From Shewanella oneidensis MR-1 (GTDB taxonomy: Bacteria; Pseudomonadota; Gammaproteobacteria; Enterobacterales; Shewanellaceae), in assembly GCF_000146165.2 (NCBI RefSeq), contig NC_004347.2, forward strand, positions 186,001 to 250,000: 64,000 nucleotides of DNA, in the 5' to 3' direction. Of this stretch, positions 26,225 through 39,618 are shown piece by piece. Position numbers and translations under genes: made by a program. The notes below the pieces were generated by a model. It was not told the origin of the DNA. It was given only the letters and a program-made list of their open reading frames with translations, and searched no databases. Within the stretch, counting starts at the first letter, position 1. Each line of letters begins with the position of its first letter.

Positions 26225-26884
26225 ATGTTAAAAACAGATGCGCAAATTCAAAAAGATGTACTGGAAGAACTTAAATGGGAACCTTCAGTCCAGGCTTCAA
26301 ATATCGGTGTTGAAGTCAAAGATGGTATTGTTACCTTGGCCGGACATGTAGACACGTATGCTGAGAAATGGCATGCGGAGCAAGCCGCGCAGCGAGTTTG
26401 TTGCGTCAAAGCCCTGGCCGTCGAAATTGACGTAAAAATGAATGGTGCGATAAAACGCACAGATGCTGATATCGCCAGATCAGTGCAGAACATTCTGGAG
26501 TGGAATGTCTTTATTCCAAAAGACTCTGTGAGGGTGATGGTAGAAAGCGGTTGGGTAACATTATCAGGACACGTTACAGCGGATTACCAACGACGCACTG
26601 CGGCGTCTTCAATTCGCTATATGTCAGGTGTAACTGGTGTAAGTAATCAAATCGTGCTTAAACCCGTGGTAACAGCAGCTGTGATAAAAACAGATATTGA
26701 AGCAACTCTGAAGCGACGTGCAAGTGCAGAAGCTGACGCAATACATGTTGATATTCATAATCATGAAGTAACACTCAGCGGTAAGGCAAACAGCTTAGCT
26801 GAGCGAGAACTTATAAGCCGTGCAGTATGGGATAGTCCAGGCGTTTGGAAGGTTACTGATAATATTCTTGTCAACGCCGTCTAA
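26225..26884 (+). CDS. Triple-BON-domain protein
   Basis: The product has 219 residues with three BON domains at about 5–70, 78–146 and 150–218. Each shows the pattern V-x-V-x-x-G-x-V-T-L-x-G-x-V (IVTLAGHVDTYAEKWHAEQA, WVTLSGHVTADYQRRTAASS, EVTLSGKANSLAERELISRA). BON domains bind phospholipid or membrane surfaces; OsmY is the two-domain periplasmic example. This protein has no signal peptide, so unlike OsmY it seems cytoplasmic or exported by another route. TTTAAGGAAT precedes the ATG. It is last in the stress-type cluster and is followed by a terminator. Confidence 0.85.
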   Translation: MLKTDAQIQKDVLEELKWEPSVQASNIGVEVKDGIVTLAGHVDTYAEKWHAEQAAQRVCCVKALAVEIDVKMNGAIKRTDADIARSVQNILEWNVFIPKDSVRVMVESGWVTLSGHVTADYQRRTAASSIRYMSGVTGVSNQIVLKPVVTAAVIKTDIEATLKRRASAEADAIHVDIHNHEVTLSGKANSLAERELISRAVWDSPGVWKVTDNILVNAV

Positions 26885-26906
26885 ATTCTCCCTTTAAATA
26901 GTTAAC

Positions 26907-26952
26907 AGTGGTATCCAATTTTTGCGTGTTACGAATTGGAATACCACTTTTC
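26907..26952 (+). terminator. Terminator after the BON gene
   Basis: AGTGGTAT–CCAATT pairs with AATTGG–AATACCACT, a long stem with one bulged base and a 13-base loop, followed by TTTTC. It lies 22 bases after the BON stop. The next 130 bases hold no gene I can identify. Confidence 0.7.
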
Positions 26953-27080
26953 TTGAGAGGAATAAAAGGATGGTCACATTTATATTTTCTTAATCCTCAG
27001 CCAAAGATATAAATGGGTAAGTGACGCTAAATAGTGTAGTGGCCAATCTGTTTCGGAATCCTGACAGCGTTGGGGCGTAA

Positions 27081-27560
27081 TCTACACGTGTATATTCCGT
27101 CTTTTTTGATCAGCGTTTCGATGTTGTTTGGCCAACTGATGCCTTAACAGGCACCCAATGGGGCACTGTGAAAAATAGCTTAGACCCCGGCTATGACTAT
27201 AACGGCAACCTTGTCCGGTTGATTGATGGCGTTGACTCCAGCAATAACCTCAATAACCTGAGTTACGATGGAGTAGGCCGACTACAGTCTGCCGATGGTA
27301 AGTGGGGTACTGGCCGTTACGACTATGATGAACTGGGTAACGTGCTTAGCCGTAGCCTGAATAATTCCACCATTCACTACCATTACAATGCGCTTAATCG
27401 CTTAAACAATCTTACGGGTGCCTATGCCTATGGTTACCAATACGATGCACGCGGTCCAATTTGGGTTGACCAGTACAGTCCCAGCATCAAGATAAGTCGG
27501 CTTTTTGGACGTCGAAATCCTTCCCGTACCCAGAGAGATTTTCTCGGGTGTTTGCAATGA
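27081..27560 (+). pseudogene. Orphan Rhs/YD-repeat gene fragment
   Basis: A frame bounded upstream by TAA at 27078 encodes a block of YD repeats: YDYNGNLVRLIDGV, LSYDGVGRLQSADG, YDYDELGNVLSRSLNN and YHYNALNRLNNLTG. These are the beta-strand repeats of Rhs/polymorphic-toxin shells, which normally run for 1000 or more residues. Only about 120 residues survive, with no signal, no toxin end and no good ribosome site. After YQYDARG (about 27455) the frame turns into unrelated sequence. It is an internal piece left by deletion and lies directly before the convergent trmA gene. Confidence 0.75.
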
Positions 27561-27569
27561 AATAAATCC

Positions 27570-28670
27570 TTACTTAATGCGCTCTAGCAGTACACCTGTT
27601 TCCATATGGTCGGTGTAAGGGAACTGATCGAATAGCGCAAAACGAGTCACCTTGTGAGTCTTATACAATTGCTGCAAATTGTCTTTTAAGGTGTCGGGAT
27701 TGCACGAGATATACAAAATCCGCTCATAACCTTGCACTAAGTCCAATGTGGCAGGGTCGATACCAGCTCTTGGGGGGTCAACAAAAATAGTGTTGCAGAG
27801 ATAGCTATCCAGATCGATGCCTTCTAAACGCCTGAAGCTGCGCTTTTTGGCCATCGCATCACTAAATTCTTCCGCTGACATGCGAATAATTTGCAGATTA
27901 TCAATGCCGTTGATTTCGATATTGTACTGTGCTGCATCCACTGAAGGCTTGGCCAGTTCTGTGGCTAACACGCGATTAAAGTTTTGCGCCAGTGCGATAG
28001 AGAAGTTGCCATTACCACAATACAGCTCGAGCAAATCCCCTTGGCTATTTTGAGTCACATCAATCGCCCACTCCAACATCTTGATCGCTACTTTGGCATT
28101 GGGTTGGGTGAAGCTGTTCTCAATTTGTTTATAGTGAAACACTTTGTCGTTGACTTGCAGTGACTCAACCACAAAGTCTTTATCTAAATCGATTTTTTGC
28201 TTACGGGCACGGCCGATGATATTGACCTTAAATTGGCTACTCAGTTTGGCTTTAAGTGCTATTGCTTCTGCGCGCCATTGGTCATCAAGCTGTCTGTGAT
28301 ACAGCAGTGACACTAAAATCTCGCCACTCAATGTAGATAAAAAATCTACTTGGAAGAGTTTGTGACGCAGACTGGGGTTAGGTTTTAGCTCGGCAATTAA
28401 GGCCGCCATCATCTCATTGATTAAGGTGCTTGCAGGCAGATATTGGTCACAGCGAACCTTATCATTTAATGCCTTATCGAACATGTAATAGTATAAATCG
28501 TCACCTTCATGCCATACGCGAAACTCGGCACGCATTCGATAATGCTCTGGGTCAGAGGCAAACACTTCAATACTCGGTGTCTCAAATTGGGCAAAGGCTT
28601 GCTCAAGCTTGATACGCTTTGCCTCTAACTGCGCATCATAGGTTGTGGGATCCATTGCTGCTAAATTCAT
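27570..28670 (-). CDS. trmA: tRNA (uracil-54-C5)-methyltransferase TrmA
   Basis: The product has 366 residues. It methylates U54 in the T-loop of tRNAs to ribothymidine with S-adenosylmethionine. Visible motifs are [15 protein letters not shown] (SAM binding), FTQPN (substrate loop), FVDPPRAG and the catalytic YISCNPDTL. The length matches E. coli TrmA. It is divergent from murI with about 140 bases between them, as in E. coli, where trmA likewise neighbours the murI–rrn segment. Confidence 0.96.
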   Translation of the reverse strand: MNLAAMDPTTYDAQLEAKRIKLEQAFAQFETPSIEVFASDPEHYRMRAEFRVWHEGDDLYYYMFDKALNDKVRCDQYLPASTLINEMMAALIAELKPNPSLRHKLFQVDFLSTLSGEILVSLLYHRQLDDQWRAEAIALKAKLSSQFKVNIIGRARKQKIDLDKDFVVESLQVNDKVFHYKQIENSFTQPNAKVAIKMLEWAIDVTQNSQGDLLELYCGNGNFSIALAQNFNRVLATELAKPSVDAAQYNIEINGIDNLQIIRMSAEEFSDAMAKKRSFRRLEGIDLDSYLCNTIFVDPPRAGIDPATLDLVQGYERILYISCNPDTLKDNLQQLYKTHKVTRFALFDQFPYTDHMETGVLLERIK

Positions 28671-28812
28671 TATCGATTCACCGTCACTGTAAAGGGGGGG
28701 GCAAATATTATACTAGGTGACACGAATGTCCAGCATCTTGGTTTTGCGGTTTGATCAAACCTGTGGGAAAATCCGCCCGCGCATAGGGCAAAGTAATTCA
28801 CTGGAGACGGGC

Positions 28813-29634
28813 TTGTCGCAACCAATATTAGTATTCGATTCAGGTATCGGCGGTCTATCAGTGCTGGCTGAAATTCGCAAACGGCTTCCCCATCATGACT
28901 ACTGCTATGTTTTTGATAATGCCAGATTGCCCTATGGTGAATTAGAAGAGCAGGAACTGGTCTCTGGTTGTGTTGCGCTTATTAGCCAATTAGTTGAACG
29001 TACTCATGCCTGCATTGTCGTCGTAGCCTGCAATACCGCCAGTACCGTCGTGCTACCAGCGCTACGTGCAAAATTGCATATTCCTGTTGTCGGCGTAGTC
29101 CCTGCGATTAAACCTGCTGCTCTGTTATCTAAAAGTAAGCGGATAGGTTTGCTGGCGACCCCTGGCACGGTGAAGCGTCATTATACTCACGAGTTAATCA
29201 GTCAATTTGCCGATGATTGTCATGTAGAACTCTTCGGATGCTCAGAACTGGTGATGATGGCTGAGCATAAGATTGCCACAGGTCAATTGGGTATAGCGAG
29301 ATTAACTCAGATTCTATCCCCCGTAGTGGATGCCAACTTAGATGTACTTGTGCTTGGATGCACTCATTTCCCAATGCTACGCGATGAATTACAACAGGTA
29401 TTAGGCCTAGGTGTGACTTTGCTTGATTCGGGAGCCGCAATCGCAAAACGAGTGGATACACTGTTAGCCCATGGTAAAAACATCAGTCATAATAGCGAGT
29501 ACGAGAGGAACGGCTCTTTAATGCGGGCGTTTTATACGAAAGCGGAAATTACTGAAGGACTAGCAACAACGTTAGCTGATTGTGGCTTTTCAACTTTAGA
29601 GCGAATTACCACAATCAACTCGAACAGCGATTAA
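28813..29634 (+). CDS. murI: Glutamate racemase MurI
   Basis: The product has 273 residues from a TTG start at 28813, chosen because GGAG lies 6 bases upstream and the conserved family start SQPILVFDSGIGGLSV follows at once; a GTG at 28717 would add 32 unconserved residues. It supplies D-glutamate for peptidoglycan. Catalytic cysteines are Cys73 (VVACNTAST) and Cys183 (LGCTHFP). It converges with the RRM gene, six bases apart, and stands upstream of an rrn operon, as in E. coli. Confidence 0.95.
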   Translation: MSQPILVFDSGIGGLSVLAEIRKRLPHHDYCYVFDNARLPYGELEEQELVSGCVALISQLVERTHACIVVVACNTASTVVLPALRAKLHIPVVGVVPAIKPAALLSKSKRIGLLATPGTVKRHYTHELISQFADDCHVELFGCSELVMMAEHKIATGQLGIARLTQILSPVVDANLDVLVLGCTHFPMLRDELQQVLGLGVTLLDSGAAIAKRVDTLLAHGKNISHNSEYERNGSLMRAFYTKAEITEGLATTLADCGFSTLERITTINSNSD

Positions 29635-29640
29635 CGCAGA

Positions 29641-30105
29641 TTATTCATCGGTGCCTGTTCGATCCGCTGCCTCTGAATCCTGTGTTTTAGCTTCCCTTAC
29701 CTTTAACGTTCTTTCTTGGAAGTTAAAGTCATTCAGTTTAACCATTGCTTTTTGAGCACCAGCTTCAGACATTTCAACAAAACCAAATCCTTTACGACGG
29801 CCTGTTTTACGATCACGCACTAAACGGACTGAATTGACTGGGCCGAATTCACCAAATAAGACTTTTACTTCTCCCTCATGAACACGATAGGGCAAATTAC
29901 CCACATAAAGTGTCATTGTTGGGCCGACATATTGCTCATCATCTGCTTGAGCTTTGCCTGAATCAGGCACTAATTTAAAAATAAGCGTGGTAATAATTAC
30001 GCCAGCAACAAAGGCGATGTAAGCAGGTAATGTTGTTGCAAATTGAGATAGCGCAATTGCGCCAAGAATGGCAATAACTAAAACAATAAGAAATGACTTT
30101 TGCAT
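29641..30105 (-). CDS. Membrane-anchored RRM RNA-binding protein
   Basis: From the ATG at 30105 (AGAGAG upstream) the product has 154 residues. Two hydrophobic segments at about 5–22 and 26–45 (FLIVLVIAILGAIAL and YIAFVAGVIITTLIF) form a membrane hairpin. A single RRM follows at about 64–140 with RNP2 (TLYVGNLPY) and RNP1 (RKGFGFVEM) intact. The tail is acidic. RRM proteins of this kind exist in Shewanella and Vibrio and some are cold-induced (family knowledge). A membrane-tethered RRM would place RNA near the inner membrane; its target is unknown. Confidence 0.85.
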   Translation of the reverse strand: MQKSFLIVLVIAILGAIALSQFATTLPAYIAFVAGVIITTLIFKLVPDSGKAQADDEQYVGPTMTLYVGNLPYRVHEGEVKVLFGEFGPVNSVRLVRDRKTGRRKGFGFVEMSEAGAQKAMVKLNDFNFQERTLKVREAKTQDSEAADRTGTDE

Positions 30106-30333
30106 ATAAATGCTCTCTGAATGAAATAGAAAATGATAAATAACTGTTAACAGCAAGTCTTATGGTAATGAATTATTTACTTTTACACTAGACCGCTGCC
30201 GAAAAATTGAGCGCGATTTATCATTTATCAGATAAAAATTCACATTAGAATCGAATAACCAAGCCAAAATAGATAAAAAGTAAACATAATGCTTAAAATG
30301 TCGGCGTACGGTCTTTCGGACTTAAAAAAGCGC

Positions 30334-30361
30334 TTGCACAAAAAGTTGTGCTGCCTATAAT
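30334..30361 (+). promoter_or_regulatory. rrn promoter P1
   Basis: TTGCAC and TATAAT are 16 bases apart, followed by GCGCATCC, a GC-rich discriminator typical of stringently controlled rRNA promoters. The stretch 30106–30333, between the RRM gene and this promoter, is AT-rich and may include UP-element or Fis sites, which I cannot place individually. Confidence 0.85.
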
Positions 30362-30461
30362 GCGCATCCACTGACACGGCAGACAGCGATACGCAGTTAC
30401 AAGTGCCAGTTCATCAAGTGATTCAGTCCTTGATGAGCGAAAAGAAAGTTTAAAAAACTAC

Positions 30462-30489
30462 TTGACGCAAAAACGGGAATGCGTAAAAT
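30462..30489 (+). promoter_or_regulatory. rrn promoter P2
   Basis: TTGACG and TAAAAT are 16 bases apart and followed by a GC-rich discriminator (ACGCAGCCC). It lies 128 bases after P1, close to the usual P1–P2 distance. Confidence 0.8.
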
Positions 30490-30537
30490 ACGCAGCCCTG
30501 ACACGCTGAAATCACTTGTGATAAAGCTGATGGTCAA

Positions 30538-30550
30538 CGCTCTTTAACAA
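30538..30550 (+). promoter_or_regulatory. rRNA antitermination boxA in the leader
   Basis: CGCTCTTTAACAA matches the boxA core (TGCTCTTTAACA) bound by NusB–NusE. The leader from here to 30778 also pairs with the 16S–23S spacer (CAGATTTGCTTGAT in the spacer against ATCAAGCAAATCTG in the leader), forming the RNase III processing stem. Confidence 0.85.
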
Positions 30551-30778
30551 TTTATCAAGCAAATCTGTGTGGACACTCACAGGTGTTGAGTTAATCGAAA
30601 TTACTCTGCCGTTTGGCGAGTAATCAAAGAATTAAATCAATGATTCCAAATCACTTCGGTGATGAGTGTTCATAGCAATATGTACATAATTTTGGTTTCG
30701 CTTTCTTCTCTTTATGAAAAGATGGCGGAAACAAATGACAGAATTCATTGAGCCGTTTCTTCGGAAACAACAAAACTT

Positions 30779-32321
<1,543 letters not shown>

Positions 32322-32391
32322 CCTATACGACTAACTTGATGTTTGTTGAGTGTTCACACAGATTTGCTTGATAGAAGATAGAGTAAAAGAT

Positions 32392-32468
<77 letters not shown>

Positions 32469-32606
32469 AATCTTCGTTCTCCTTTGTTAAATTAACACTC
32501 GTTTAGTGAACTAAACGTCGCGTTAATTTGCCGCGGATAACTCGATTTGGCAAACCAATCCTTTAAGAGGTTTGGAACATCTTATTTACTCGCACTGCAT
32601 GTAAAT

Positions 32607-32682
32607 GGGGCTATAGCTCAGCTGGGAGAGCGCCTGCCTTGCACGCAGGAGGTCTGCGGTTCGATCCCGCATAGCTCCACCA
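32607..32682 (+). tRNA. alaT: tRNA-Ala (TGC)
   Basis: A 76-base cloverleaf with CCA encoded. The anticodon loop is CTTGCAC (TGC), the acceptor is GGGGCTA/TAGCTCC and the T arm is GGTTCGATCCC. It is the second spacer tRNA. The preceding gap contains AAATTAAC…GTTAATTT, a processing-stem-like inverted repeat. Confidence 0.97.
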
Positions 32683-32706
32683 TTTACTGCATTATGGTTA
32701 GAGATG

Positions 32707-32743
32707 CCAAAGATAAACTTAAACATTATCTTTGGCTTTTTTA
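32707..32743 (+). terminator. Terminator-like hairpin inside the 16S–23S spacer
   Basis: GCCAAAGATAA (32707–32717) pairs with TTATCTTTGGC (32727–32737) over 11 bases with a 9-base loop, and six T follow directly. By form it is an intrinsic terminator, yet it lies between tRNA-Ala and 23S. A boxA (GTTCTTTAACA, 32750–32760) follows it. rRNA antitermination complexes loaded at the leader boxA would be needed to read through. Confidence 0.65.
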
Positions 32744-32956
32744 AGCCCGTTCTTTAACAATTTGGAAAGCTGATAGTAATTAACACAATGATGTCTGTCG
32801 TTGTGTTAATACGAAAAAAATTGAGTTCTTAACACACTTTTTAAGTGTCTTGAATATTCAAGTCTAAGGCGAGTCCATCTTCTTGGTCGAAGATGAGACA
32901 AGTAAAACCAGCTGGTCGCAACAGCGCAAGTGATGTGAAACTCATTTGGGTTGTAT

Positions 32957-35849
<2,893 letters not shown>

Positions 35850-36052
35850 ACAACCCAGATGGGTTTTACTGAAAATGTTCCAGACATTTTCCAGTACTTC
35901 CTCCTTCCCTGGAGGTCGTACAGTACTTAGACGAATACAAACACTTAAGAAGTGATACTCAATACAGCTTTCTAAATTAATAAATAAGACAAGAGTAGGT
36001 TCTAGGACCTAGCAGCACGCAGTGCGCTCTCGAGTCTTGTTTATACCGAATT

Positions 36053-36171
36053 TGCTTGGTGACAATAGCATTGTGGTCCCACCTGATCCCATCCCGAACT
36101 CAGAAGTGAAACGCAATCGCGCCGATGGTAGTGTGGGGTCTCCCCATGTGAGAGTAGGTCATCGCCAAGCG
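36053..36171 (+). rRNA. rrf: 5S ribosomal RNA
   Basis: About 119 bases with the closing stem TGCTTGG/CCAAGCG and the conserved GGTCCCACCTGATCCCATCC and CGAACTCAGAAGTGAAAC blocks. The 203-base spacer after 23S contains no tRNA. Confidence 0.96.
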
Positions 36172-36225
36172 CCTAATTTGATTTCACTTTTAAACGTGAA
36201 GACAAACAGTCTCGTAAGAGAGCAT

Positions 36226-36254
36226 AAAGCCAGCTGAATAAGCTGGCTTTTTTG
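36226..36254 (+). terminator. rrn operon terminator
   Basis: AAAGCCAGCT / AGCTGGCTTT, a 10-bp stem with a five-base loop, followed by TTTGTTTTTG. It lies 55 bases after 5S. Confidence 0.92.
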
Positions 36255-36318
36255 TTTTTGTTATTTCAATTTTTACATTTACGACTCTGCAAAATTATCT
36301 TCTTAATCTCCTGACTTT

Positions 36319-37421
36319 ATACCAATTATATTAATTAACTGGTCATAGTAGCCCATTGTCTAGTACACAACTCTATCACTCTTACTTTCTTCTCAATGAA
36401 GGTATTCCATGCGATGGAACACTGCTCGACAATGTCGCCATAACCACTAAAACAACGATTGGCCAATACATTTTGACGCAGCCATTGCCAGACTAGCTCC
36501 ATCGGATTCAACTCCGGTGAATATGGGGGCAATTTGAGAAGCGTGAGATTATCAAAGTCATCGGCCAAATCCTGTTGATGCCAGCCCGCTCAGTCCATGA
36601 TGACCAGTGCGTGGCGTCCGAATGCCGTTGCGGTTGAGAGTAGCTTTAAATGCTCGTACATATAGTCGCGATTGGCATGCGGAGCAATAATCGCTTGTGT
36701 CGCCCCTGTTGCCGGACACACTGCACCATATAGATACACAGATTCAAATTGTTGCTGCTTGACTGCCCGTGGACGAGTGCCTTTCTTGGCCCAAATACGG
36801 GTGGTTGTATTCTGTTGGCCAAATCGGGCTTCATCTTGAAACCAAACATCGATGCGAGCGAGCGCGACATGTCCTGGCATGTTAAGGCTCGTTGCCATCC
36901 GGAAGTTTTTCAAAAGCCTCTTATGCCGCTTCGGATTGTTTCGGGTGGCGAGAGCGAGTGGTAATCCATGAAAAGCCGAGTTGATGTAGTAAACGGTAGA
37001 GATTAGTTTGCTTGAAAGTCACGCCAAATTCAGTCTGGATAAAATGGCCGACGTCCTTGGCCACCAACCTGCCACCTTGTTCAGATAGGCTTTGGTGCTG
37101 TACAAACGTTTTAAGTTTGGCTTGCTGTGCGGTTGACAATGTCGCAGGACGGCCCAGATTGGGCGCATCGTCTAGACCACTCAAACCTTGAGCTAAATAG
37201 GTGGATATCCATCGATTCACACTGGTTCTACTGACCTTGAGCATGCTTGCGATAGCGGTACGAGAATGACCTTCGCTGAAATGGAGCAAGGCAAGGTAGC
37301 GCATACGTATACGTGCGCTTTTCTCGGATTTAACTAATGCAGCAATGTCTGGATGGCTCATGAGCTGGAAGCTGAGAAAGTGTTGGCTAATTAGATCACA
37401 TAATTAAGGAGATTGGTATAA
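36319..37421 (-). mobile_element. Degenerate IS630-family insertion sequence
   Basis: An element of about 1.1 kb is bounded by TATACCAAT on the left and its inverse ATTGGTATA on the right, with further imperfect similarity inwards (TTAATTA). The terminal TA repeats fit the TA target preference of IS630/Tc1-like elements. It carries one broken transposase gene on the minus strand and sits between the rrn terminator and murB. Confidence 0.85.
36335..37361 (-). pseudogene. IS630-family transposase, broken
   Basis: The N-terminal 146 residues (helix-turn-helix HSRTAIASMLKVSRTSVNRW, then GLDDAPNLGRPATLS) end at TAA 36921–36923, where the residue was probably Gln (SEAA*EAFEK). The frame then shifts by one near 36905. 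The catalytic part continues: VWFQDEARFGQQN (first Asp), HALVIMD followed by TGA at 36587–36589 in place of the Gly of DGAGWHQQ, and LPPYSPELNPMELVWQWLR with the third acidic residue. Two nonsense changes and one frameshift make it inactive. Confidence 0.88.
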
Positions 37422-37638
37422 CACCTGCTGTGCGTTAGTGGTTCACGTCAATAGCTTCTTACTCGCCTTTATCAGTTCTTTATTGGGCAAATTTGCTTTT
37501 ATCTTTATGGTGTTTATCACCATTACAATTCGGGTATTGATAACATAGATTATGATCCTTTATGTATGAGTCTCCTGTTTGCTGCAATTGAAGGGGGAAG
37601 CGTTTACAATGGCGCTTTTATCGTAGCAGAACAACGCC

Positions 37639-38664
37639 ATGTCTTTCCCATACTCGCTAAAGTCGTTTAATACCTTCGGAGTGACACAATCGTGCTTATC
37701 ACTTATTGAGGTGCGTTCAAAGGCAGAGCTGCAAGCTATTTGTCTACCGTTATATCAGTCTAAACAGCCAATGTTAGTTTTAGGTGGTGGTAGCAATATC
37801 GTCTTTACCGATGACTTTAATGGTACGGTGGTGCGAGTATTGTCTAAAGGGATTTCCGTCACTGAAGATGTAAGTTATTTTTATCTTGAAATTGAGGCGG
37901 GGGAGAATTGGCATGAATTAGTGGAATTCACGCTAAATAACCATATGGCTGGGCTGGAAAATTTAGCCCTGATCCCGGGTACTGTCGGTGCTGCACCTAT
38001 TCAAAATATCGGCGCCTACGGTGTTGAGCTTTGCGATATTTGTCACTGGGTTGAATATCTCGATCTTGATTCAGGCCTTTTACTGAGGCTATCCGTGGAC
38101 GAGTGTGAGTTCAGTTATCGCGAGTCGATTTTTAAAGGCAGATTGCGTGACAAAGCTGTTATTACCGCCGTTGGATTACGCTTACCGAAAACTTGGCAAC
38201 CTAGATTAGCTTATGGTCCATTGCAATCTTTTGCTGCAGATACCGTCACACCAAGGGATATTTTCGAGCGGGTGTGTGAGGTCAGAAGCGAGAAATTACC
38301 TGATCCGCACATCTTGGGTAATGCCGGGAGTTTTTTTAAGAATCCTATTATTAGTGCAGCAGCTTATGTTGAACTTGCTCAACGTTTTCCAAACATTGTC
38401 GGTTATGCACAAGCTAATGGTGATGTGAAACTTGCTGCGGGGTGGTTGATTGAACATGCAGGCCTTAAGGGATTTGTGCTGGGGAACGCTGGAGTACATG
38501 CTAAGCAGGCATTAGTGTTAGTGAATTTGGGCAATGCAACTGGGCAAGATATTTGCCGATTGGCATTGCATGTAATCGCTCGCGTGCATGATGTTTTTGG
38601 GGTTATGCTTGAAGCCGAACCACGCATAATGGGATTGAATGGGGAGACGAGTCTACATGTCTGA
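37639..38664 (+). CDS. murB: UDP-N-acetylenolpyruvoylglucosamine reductase MurB
   Basis: The product has 341 residues. It reduces UDP-GlcNAc-enolpyruvate to UDP-MurNAc with NADPH and FAD in peptidoglycan synthesis. It begins SLKSFNTFGV. The FAD loop LGGGSNIVFTDDF, IPGTVGAAPIQNIGAYGVEL, the substrate Tyr/Arg pair in SYRES and the catalytic Ser in GNAGSFFKNP are visible; the C-terminal Glu occurs in EAEPRIMG. It is the type I form, with the length of E. coli MurB. It overlaps birA by eight bases. Confidence 0.96.
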   Translation: MSFPYSLKSFNTFGVTQSCLSLIEVRSKAELQAICLPLYQSKQPMLVLGGGSNIVFTDDFNGTVVRVLSKGISVTEDVSYFYLEIEAGENWHELVEFTLNNHMAGLENLALIPGTVGAAPIQNIGAYGVELCDICHWVEYLDLDSGLLLRLSVDECEFSYRESIFKGRLRDKAVITAVGLRLPKTWQPRLAYGPLQSFAADTVTPRDIFERVCEVRSEKLPDPHILGNAGSFFKNPIISAAAYVELAQRFPNIVGYAQANGDVKLAAGWLIEHAGLKGFVLGNAGVHAKQALVLVNLGNATGQDICRLALHVIARVHDVFGVMLEAEPRIMGLNGETSLHV

Positions 38665-39616
38665 CAACTGGGTAAGAAAACGCCAAATATTGGGATTGTT
38701 GTCGAATGAGCATTTTGTCTCGGGTGAAGAGTTGGCTACACAACTCGGAATTTCCCGCGCAGCAGTCAGTAAGCATGTAGATACGCTAGAAGACTATGGT
38801 GTTGCCATTTTCAGCGTGAAAGGCCGTGGTTATAAGTTAGCTAACCCTATCTCACTTATTGATTCATCTCGTTTAATTCAGGCGATCGATAACCGCTGCT
38901 TTTACTTTGATGAAATTCCTAGCACGAACGGCTTTATGTTAGGCCATACAAGTGAGCTTAAGAGTGGTGATCTATGTGTCGCTGAGTATCAGTCTGCAGG
39001 GCGAGGACGTAGAGGACGGACTTGGGTGTCTCCCTATGGGCATCATTTGTACTTCTCGCAGTTTTGGTCATTTCCACAGGGAATGGCGCAGGCTATGGGT
39101 TTAAGCTTAGTCGTGGCTTGTAGTCTAGTTGAGGTACTGAAATCCTTCGGTGTTGAAAATGTTGGTGTTAAGTGGCCGAACGATATTTATCTTAATTTCA
39201 AGAAACTTGCTGGCATTTTGATTGAAATGTCTGGGCAGGCAGATAGTGAGTGCCAATTGATTATTGGTATTGGCGTAAATATGGCAATGTCAGAAGGCCA
39301 AGGTAAAGGGATTGATCAGCCTTGGAGCGACTTATCTGGTTTGACGTGTATACCAAATAAAACGGACCTGGTGATTGCATTACACAAACAGTTGAAAAGG
39401 GATATACAGTTGTTTGAGCGTGAAGGGCTGGTAGCCTTTAAAACGCGGTGGCAGGAGGCAGATCTGTTCCATGGTAAAGAAATTCGTTTATTGATGGGCG
39501 AGAATCACCTTGACGGTATTTGTCGTGGGATTGATGAACAGGGCGCTGTATTGTTAGAAAACGCCGATGGCATACAAGCCTATATCGGCGGAGAAATCAG
39601 TTTAAGGCCAATATAA
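38657..39616 (+). CDS. birA: Bifunctional biotin–protein ligase / biotin operon repressor BirA
   Basis: The product has 319 residues from the ATG at 38657 with GGGGAGA upstream, overlapping murB by eight bases. The N-terminal winged helix (SGEELATQLGISRAAVSKHV) binds the bio operator. The central domain has the biotinyl-AMP loop GRGRRGRTWVSP and KWPNDIYLN; an SH3-like C-terminal domain completes the fold. It attaches biotin to acetyl-CoA carboxylase and represses biotin synthesis. The murB–birA–coaA order is that of E. coli, except that coaA is on the opposite strand in both. Confidence 0.96.
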   Translation: MSDNWVRKRQILGLLSNEHFVSGEELATQLGISRAAVSKHVDTLEDYGVAIFSVKGRGYKLANPISLIDSSRLIQAIDNRCFYFDEIPSTNGFMLGHTSELKSGDLCVAEYQSAGRGRRGRTWVSPYGHHLYFSQFWSFPQGMAQAMGLSLVVACSLVEVLKSFGVENVGVKWPNDIYLNFKKLAGILIEMSGQADSECQLIIGIGVNMAMSEGQGKGIDQPWSDLSGLTCIPNKTDLVIALHKQLKRDIQLFEREGLVAFKTRWQEADLFHGKEIRLLMGENHLDGICRGIDEQGAVLLENADGIQAYIGGEISLRPI

Positions 39617-39618
39617 GA

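Noticed and set aside
35850..36052. A tRNA gene in the 23S–5S spacer
   Set aside because: No cloverleaf or T-arm motif (GGTTCGA) is present.
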